Positions 45,199 through 51,752 of a DNA stretch of 51,752 nucleotides are shown piece by piece; the stretch's first letter is position 1, and every line of letters begins with the position of its first letter. Location of the stretch: the NCBI GenBank assembly GCA_958430865.1, contig CAUDNR010000058.1, forward strand, positions 79,365-131,116, written 5' to 3'. Under the pieces are notes generated by a model. The model ran no database searches. It was not told the origin of the DNA and saw only the letters and a program-made list of their open reading frames with translations. The position numbers and the translations under genes are program-made. The DNA comes from Entrophospora sp. SA101. Its lineage: Eukaryota > Glomeromycota > Glomeromycetes > Entrophosporales > Entrophosporaceae.

Positions 45199-45206
45199 CT
45201 CATTCA

Positions 45207-46659
45207 TCAGGAATATGGCTATTAAAATTATAACATTAATAAATAATTACATATTAACAATTTATAAAATGATTTTCTCTCTACCTATTGCATGTAACAG
45301 GTTACTCTATATAAATTCTGTGCCAAATTTTATATAGTGAAATAAATAAACATGATTGAAACTATTAAAAGAGTTAAATAAAAGTCACCAAGTTGATTCT
45401 TAAAAATAATGAATAATTAATGATGAGATCATTTTAAATTTTGTAAAATTATACTTTGAATTAAAGCAATACTTAACAATGAGATTCCATCGTTTTCCTG
45501 GATGTCTATTTGCAAGATCTTAATACAACACAGACATGGCAGAGTACTAGCTAGCGAGTGGTCTAGTGTTTGCCATTAATAACTTGTAGATTGTAATTAT
45601 AGAATCAAACAAAAAATAAATAAATAAACAGGATTTGGACCAATAGTTCACCTATATGTAAGAAAAAAAGTAGCGGGTTCTTAATTTATATATTCAAAAG
45701 AATTTATTTTAATATCACGTAAACTCATATATGAATTGATCGATGAATTTTTCCAGAATCCAAATTTGGTATATTCCCTGACTGTAATTGTTGATGACAA
45801 TAAATAATAGGTTATGAGGATCAAACTGAATAGGATGTTTAGTTTTGGTTATTTTCAAGTTGAAACTTGTTATTATTTTCTTTTATTCAAGAAAGGGAAA
45901 AGTTAGATGGCATTCAAGTTGTTTGTATACATGTTTATAATTAGAGGACCAATTTAGCGACCAAGTCTACTTTATCGACTTTGAAGATGTTGTCTACCAA
46001 GTCTATTATTGTGTCTCATTGACTTGATACAAATTAAACAACACATGTCGAAATACAATGTAACAAAATATCAATCAATCAATAAATAGGATAATGTCAA
46101 TAAGAGTGATTAATCCAAAGATAGGTAGGTGTGTTGCGAAATTCAATAAAGAGACTTGTACTAAAGGTGATATGGCGCCATTTTAATAATGGCTTGAATT
46201 TAGAATTATATTTGATTTTTTCTATTCCATTTCGAATTTAGCTTTGATTTCGATTTTTGATTTTAGTCGAAATAACCCTTTAAATTAATTCTATCCGAAC
46301 ACAAACACAAGTCAAATATCTCTTCTGCCAATAATTCAACAAGTGATTTAATGACATGTGAGTTGAATAGCCACAATTTTTATGTAGTAAATAATAACAT
46401 TAAATAATAACCAGTTTTTAAACGGTGATCTTGGAATCAGTATTAGGGTCGATTTTTAACTAATCTTGGAACCTGTTCCAAAAGACTGGTCTTTGGAACT
46501 GAATCAGTAAAAACATGGTAATCTGTCCATTGGATATCACCGAGATAAATTAAAAACAGTAATCAGGTTTATTGTGAGATATTGATAAAGGATTTGGAAT
46601 GAATATGTTACACTAAAAAAATTAGCTCAATTCTTTTATTATTATATCACAAGTTGAAG
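45207..46659. other. intergenic, no gene seen
   Basis: AT-rich sequence with no recognisable ORF, tRNA or repeat of note. Confidence 0.5.
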
Positions 46660-47056
46660 ATGTCGTCTCCTTCCCAGCCTAAAGAATTCGCCCCGCCAAC
46701 TTATACTCTATCCTTATATAAAAAATATTTTTCATAGGTTTAATATTTTTACCGTGGTTATGATTGATCAACATTATTTATATGTGGCCAAACACAAAAC
46801 GTCAAGATATAGGCAGAGAAATTAGAAAATTATGAGACTTTTTTATTAAATTTTTCAATCAATCATTCATCATTTATTGGCACTTATTTATCGTTTATAT
46901 TTATAATTTTTTCAAATTTTACATTTTCCGCAATTGGTATAATATTTTGGCTTATAGTATCAATGACTTGGTTTATCATATTTGTTAATAAAAGAATTTC
47001 TTGGGGTGAATTTTCAGACAATATAATAGTTGTAAGACTTAAAGGTATCTAAATAG
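46660..47056 (+). CDS. possible small two-helix membrane protein
   Basis: An ATG at 46660 opens a short, well-composed peptide (MSSPSQPKEFAPPTYTLSLY) that stops at 46737. Separately, from about 46825 a frame preceded by a TATAG acceptor-like site reads through two hydrophobic helices (IGTYLSFIFIIFSNFTF and IGIIFWLIVSMTWFIIFV) to RISWGEFSDNIIVVRLKGI and a stop at 47056. If the two are exons of one gene, the joining donor is not visible (the stop TAG precedes the only GT). The family is not recognised. It converges on SWC4 with about 100 bp between stops. Confidence 0.3.
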
Positions 47057-47158
47057 TTGGCTAGTTATATTTCCGCGTATAATATATTTATTTTATAATT
47101 TTAATATTTTGTTACTTTTTGTAAAATTAAAAAAATGCAATGCAATTAATTTAATTAA

Positions 47159-49378
47159 TTAATTTCTTAATTTCTTGTTACTTCGAGGTGACTTAGATCC
47201 ATTTGTCTAAAAAACAATTATATATCATATATTATATACTATCATCCGAGTAAATCCAATCAATCATCAATCAATCAATCAATTCAATACTTACCAGTGA
47301 ATTGTTGAAGTTAGAGCTATCGATGATACTCGATTTTGCTTTTTGCAAGGTTGCTTGTTTTGTCTTCAATTCATTTTCTTGTTTTTCAAGATTTTTTTTT
47401 AAATCCAACAAGTTTTGAATAGCTTTTTGTAATTCTGTCCATTTACCACAAACACTTTCAGTTGGTACAGTGGGAAGATATCCTAGTCCACATTCCTGGA
47501 AAGTCTTTTGTACTTTTGTTAATAAGTTTTGTTTTGGAACTGGTATTTTTTGACTTCTAACTGATGCTCCTATTGGGAATTTTTCACACCGTGTATGTAT
47601 AGGTATTATGGCTTCAACTTTTGAATGAGCTAAAAATTAAGAGGAAGTAACAATTAGAGAAATAACAAAAGATTATTAGAAAATTAGAAAAGTAAATCTT
47701 TATTTACGTTCTGATACAGTGGTGGTTGAAGTTGATGTACGATAATGTTGGTTTTGTTGTTGTCTTTTAAATGAATCCCCGGCAGATAGATTGAAAGCTC
47801 TTGATGATCCATTAAATTCAACAATAGGTGTTAATGGACCATTATGAAATGATTTCTTTCTTTTTTGCTATATAAATTATTTTATTATAATATTATTTAA
47901 CTATTAATGATAATAAATTTTCATTTTTTAATTTGTTATTATTATTATTATTATTATTTTACCGGATTTTGAATGATTTCTCGAAGGCTTAATAATTTCG
48001 CCAAACTTTCACTCTCTTTTCTAATTTTCTTTTCAATTTGTTCAATATGCCCATATTCCTTTAACAATGACTCTTCTTCCTATAAATATATCACAATTAT
48101 ATGATGGTTATTCTACAAATACAAATGTAAATATAAACGATAAACATATAATAAATATCCATACCGCTATTTGTTTCGAAGAACGGTTATACAAATGACG
48201 TAAATTTTTTTTTCTTTTTTCTTCCTTTACTTTATCATAAGTATTCAATGCAATAATTGCACCTTTGTCTTGTTGATTGTTACCAGGTTGCGTTGGTCTT
48301 ATTTGTAAAATCTTTTTACACACCGAGTAGTATCTTTCTTTTAAATCCTTTTTATATATTAAAAAGTGAAAAGAAAGGTGTGCGAGAATTAGTTTTTAAG
48401 ATTTCTTGGTCTATTAGTATCACCATCATCATCTTTTAAATCACATATTAATAATATAAATTAATTTTATAAATTTTTACTTCAATAGTTCTAATCTTAT
48501 TTGGAAAATCATATCTATCATGTATAATAATAAACCTAAGATCATATTTTCTACACATATCAAACAGATAATCAGTTTCTTCCTTGGACCAATCTCGATC
48601 TAGAATAAATAGATTATATATATATATGTAGATATATATGTGAAGATAAAATGCTGATATATAATGTGAATCTATATTTATACCTATTAGATATTTATTA
48701 TATTCATCATCCTCATAACTCTCAATTTCGACAGAACAATTAAATCTAAAAAATGGATATATTTCTAGAAGAAAAGCTTGGCCTTAGATATAGTTTACAG
48801 CTTTAAATTAATTAATCAATAGATAAATAAATTACCCTGATCTTCGATATTCGAGACTTTTGTCCAATGTTTTAACCTTAATCCATCATTCCTTGAATTA
48901 TTAATAAATTCTTTACATTCCCTTTAGTGGATTTTAAATATTAATAAATAAATTTTTATTAAATAAATAAATTGTTATGTTTAATCAATAAATCAATCAA
49001 TCAATCAATCAATGAACTGATCAAATATAGATTTATCACCATTGAACACCTTGATCCATCAATTTTGATCTAGTTTTTAGAGCAGGTCTCACAATTGCTA
49101 CGGGAGATGGTCCACCAATTAATTGAAACAATTTTTCAGTTAAAACATCTAAAATCACACACACATATATATATAACAGTGTAAGTACAATGAATGTCAT
49201 TATGTCAAATATAAATAAACAAGTCATTAAAAAGTTCTTGTAATAAATACTGTCTGCAAACCATTAAATTACCTGATTCATTGTTTACATTTTCAGGTTT
49301 AGAATAATTATTGTTTAATGAATCATTTTCTACTGTTTTCGAAAGTTCTTGAATATCTTTATTGTCAAAATAAGTCAT
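47159..49378 (-). CDS. SWC4: SWC4/DMAP1 homolog, chromatin complex subunit, 447 aa
   Basis: Ten exons join in frame: 49378-49273, 49148-49040, 48921-48836, 48764-48684, 48599-48481, 48347-48165, 48079-47963, 47867-47708, 47629-47295 and 47206-47159 (1344 nt). Evidence for identity: RSKLMDQGVQWECKEFINNS then RNDGLRLKHW; an EIYPFFRFN segment before the SANT-type domain (about residues 128-190) with WSKEETDYLFDMCRKYDLRF and HDRYDF then LKERYYSVCKKIL; and a later C-terminal half with CGLGYLPTVPTESVCGKW and a coiled coil. SWC4/DMAP1 belongs to the SWR1 (H2A.Z exchange) and NuA4 (histone acetyltransferase) complexes in the nucleus. The length is normal. Exon 4 requires the acceptor at 48765, not the later TTTTTTAG, which would change the frame. 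Confidence 0.93.
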
Positions 49379-49800
49379 ATTTATTTATTTTCTTTTAGAT
49401 CATCAAAGAGAACATGTAATTAATTGAAATTGAAAAAGTTGAAAAAATTTTTTTATTAATTAAAATTAATTAAACATAATAAAATATATAAAATCATTTA
49501 TTGACATTGTAAAATAATTAGAAATTTCCAGTTAAAACCATTCTGTCAATATATCACGAAATTTAACAAACCTTCTTTATCATACAAGAAAGAATATGAA
49601 AGGAAAGTTAAGTTACACACTAAACCATCGCGTTCTATGCGTAGATCGACCCAAATTTTAAACGTTGCACAACAATATAATAATTGAAACACCTTTATCA
49701 TGACCAAGAATTAATAATGGAGTTGTTTTATTAGAATATATAAAATTTGCAAAATTCATGATATTGATATTATTTCATAGTTTAAAATAACCTTTAATCA
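49379..49800. other. intergenic upstream of SWC4
   Basis: About 420 bp of AT-rich sequence between the SWC4 start and the remains of the transposase-like gene. It must hold the SWC4 promoter. No motif can be singled out. Confidence 0.4.
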
Positions 49801-51752
49801 TTAATATAAAACTGCTTTCGAAATAACATCTTGAGAAATGGGATCAGGCAAAGTTGTAGAAGACTGAAGTATCACTGTAGAGGCATGATGGTTGAATATT
49901 AATAGTATATTGGCAAAAATTATGTTGCCTTGACCATTGATCATATCGATTAAATGCTCCTTTGAATAGAGAGTACCAAAATTATTATTTAGATTCAAAA
50001 GAGAAAATGTTTTAGCAATGATTGTATACCTCTAAAGGAACTAATGAATTATCAGCTTGGCAAATTGTGCAACAATGAAATTAAAATAATGAGAAATGGT
50101 GCAAAGATAATTGTGGATAACTGTCTGCATTACTGCATAGTAGTATATACACTTACAGTCATTTGTGTAGTATTTATAATATAAAAAAAAAATATAATTC
50201 ATCTTTTTGATTTTACCTTGAACATAAGACAATGAAGTATTCCACTGTTTTTCAGGGATTGAATGAGAGGAAATTAGGGGTGATGGCTTGTTTATAGGTG
50301 TTGTCTCTAATGGTGAAAACTGTAGAAATTCTCCTATATGTGGTAGACATTGAGCTTGCATAAATCCAGCATAATCACCTTCAATTGGCCATTCAAAGTA
50401 AAACAATTTTGTAATGCCATCAATTGTTTTCACTTTGTGATTCTGATTTTGGCGTGCTGGTTCAAGATGAGCAATAGAAGTTCCCTTTAATCTATGTGTT
50501 GCTGCTTCTATTTTCCTTCCTTCATCTAGATTATGGCCAACATGCACATATCTCTTGATAGCATGAGAAATCTAATGAAAGATATATTTTTTAATTAATG
50601 GAAATACATATATATTTATATACAATAGCATAATTTAGAAAATTTCACCTGTGCATGATGAGAATCAACACTTGATTTTGCTTCTCCTGGTTCAAAAAAA
50701 TACCAACCACGAACCTCAATATTATACCATTGGTGCCAGTAGGAAACTATGGTCATTAATTCTGAGTTGTGGTAATGGGCACCATTGTCTGAAAACACTT
50801 CAATCCATTGTGGTCGTGGATCTAAATTATCAAAAACAGAATCAAATGATGAAGCTGTAAACCAAGCATCTTGCTTGGTATCAGTACTCCAATGATCAAA
50901 TGCTTGAATATTGAGTTGGTTAGTATCAAATTTTGTGTAAACTAGAATAGTATGCAATGTCCATCCACGCTTCCCAAAAAATTTTTCTTTAGTCTCTCTT
51001 GCAGTTTTTGGTAAAATGCGCATTTTATAATCACAAATTAAAATTGCACCATAATTGTCCAATTTTGCTAATCTAGATTTAAGTTGATTATTCAGATATA
51101 CTTTCCTTGCTTGGTGTGCCAGAAAATAATATAACTTGTCCCGACATTCTTCAATTATGGATTTTTGTTCTTCAAATCTGTTGATAAAATTTTTGATAAT
51201 CACAAATAATTGATTACATTGGGTACAATTTTCATTATGTTGTTCATTGCATTCACCAAATGCATAAAGCAGGCAATGGTTTATTATATCTACATGTGGT
51301 GTTGTACCATCATTATTCATGACAAGTTCTTCCTCAAAACCTCTTCTCAAATGAACCTGCAATTTTTCCAATTCTGTAACTAGCTTATTCTATATGGATG
51401 ATAAATTAAAAATTAAGATTAAATTAAGAATTTCTGATTATGTAAACAAAATATATATTATTTTAGTTACCTTTTCTTCTTTATCAGTTATGTGTGCATG
51501 GATTATGCTATTCAATGTAGTAAAAACCTCATAAAAATAATCATTACAGATACTGCATAGACCACCCAGATCCTTTTGATGTACATATGGTCCACTTGCC
51601 AAGCATGCCATAAATGATGTACGTTTAATTCCATCAGGATAAGTAGCCTCAAATTTTTTCCAATGTTATCCTTCGAATAGAGAATTGGAAGGTTTGTTTT
51701 AGTATCAACTTTATAAGAGCTCATACTTACGTTGTCTTTATCTGCAAAAAAA
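49801..51752 (-). pseudogene. DDE-transposase-like gene, broken, runs off the window
   Basis: Exons visible: up to 51471 (5' part beyond the window), 51389-50649 and 50571-50217, joined in phase; a possible last exon lies at 49998-49801. Exon 51389-50649 has an RNase H-like layout: AILICDYKMRILP (first Asp), then KEKFFGKRGWTLHTILVYTK, WIEVFSDNGAHYHNSELMTI (second Asp), and FEPGEAKSSVDSHHAQ (Glu). The spacing suits a DDE transposase or integrase core. N-terminal Cys pairs (GLCSICNDYF; CTQCNQ) suggest zinc binding. In the first visible exon a six-base A-run (51654-51659) separates two frames, so the copy is disrupted or miscounted there. I know this as a type of repeated unnamed protein in such genomes only by impression; family naming is not certain. 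Confidence 0.5.

Overview
This is an AT-rich, intron-rich eukaryotic window that looks fungal. Genes carry many short introns (about 40-130 nt, GT..AG), and there are Zn2Cys6 zinc fingers, an Ede1-type EH-domain protein, an SWC4 subunit, EBP2, CTP synthase, poly-Asn/poly-Ser tracts and many hAT-like remnants. The base composition, gene families and transposon load resemble arbuscular mycorrhizal fungi (Glomeromycotina, Rhizophagus-like). That placement is inference, not a database result.

Layout. 0-10.3 kb is accessory sequence: small unidentified ORFs, a 161-bp tandem repeat, an unidentified two-exon gene (2.07-2.89 kb), a nested inverted-repeat element (5.48-5.73 kb), a gene with 11-residue repeats and a SANT/Myb-like C-terminus (5.86-6.83 kb), and a degenerate autonomous hAT transposon (7.5-10.24 kb). 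11.1-20.75 kb holds three intact minus-strand genes whose exon chains close in frame: an Ede1/EPS15-like endocytic scaffold (944 aa), a seven-helix receptor-like protein (491 aa) and a type II membrane protein with two glycosyltransferase-like modules (934 aa). 24.1-28.4 kb is a compact housekeeping cluster: a small unidentified gene divergent from EBP2 (187 aa), which converges on CTP synthase (572 aa). 28.4-33.7 kb contains decayed coding remnants, including a protein-kinase-like pseudogene. 33.7-43.5 kb is the most unusual part: two copies of a segment carrying a short Zn2Cys6 gene. Copy A (34.1-34.6 kb) has one middle exon; copy B (37.8-39.7 kb) has a tandem array of eight homologous middle exons. 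Next to them are a foldback element built of about 16-bp iterons enclosing a CxxC..CxxC mini-ORF (36.8-37.16 kb) and a long inverted-repeat element (41.5-42.4 kb). 44.28-45.2 kb is a non-autonomous hAT element with a perfect 8-bp target duplication. 47.16-49.38 kb is an intact SWC4/DMAP1 gene (447 aa). 49.8-51.75 kb is a broken DDE-transposase-like gene running off the right edge.

All intact housekeeping models were assembled by hand from splice signals, and each closes in a single frame, which is the main support for the coordinates. The accessory ORFs by contrast repeatedly break at A-runs. The strongest candidate for something undescribed is the exon array in copy B. Every repeated exon is phase 1 and a multiple of three, so any subset could be included or skipped without changing frame. 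Four of them also carry a second acceptor 28 nt upstream that would bring in a stop codon.
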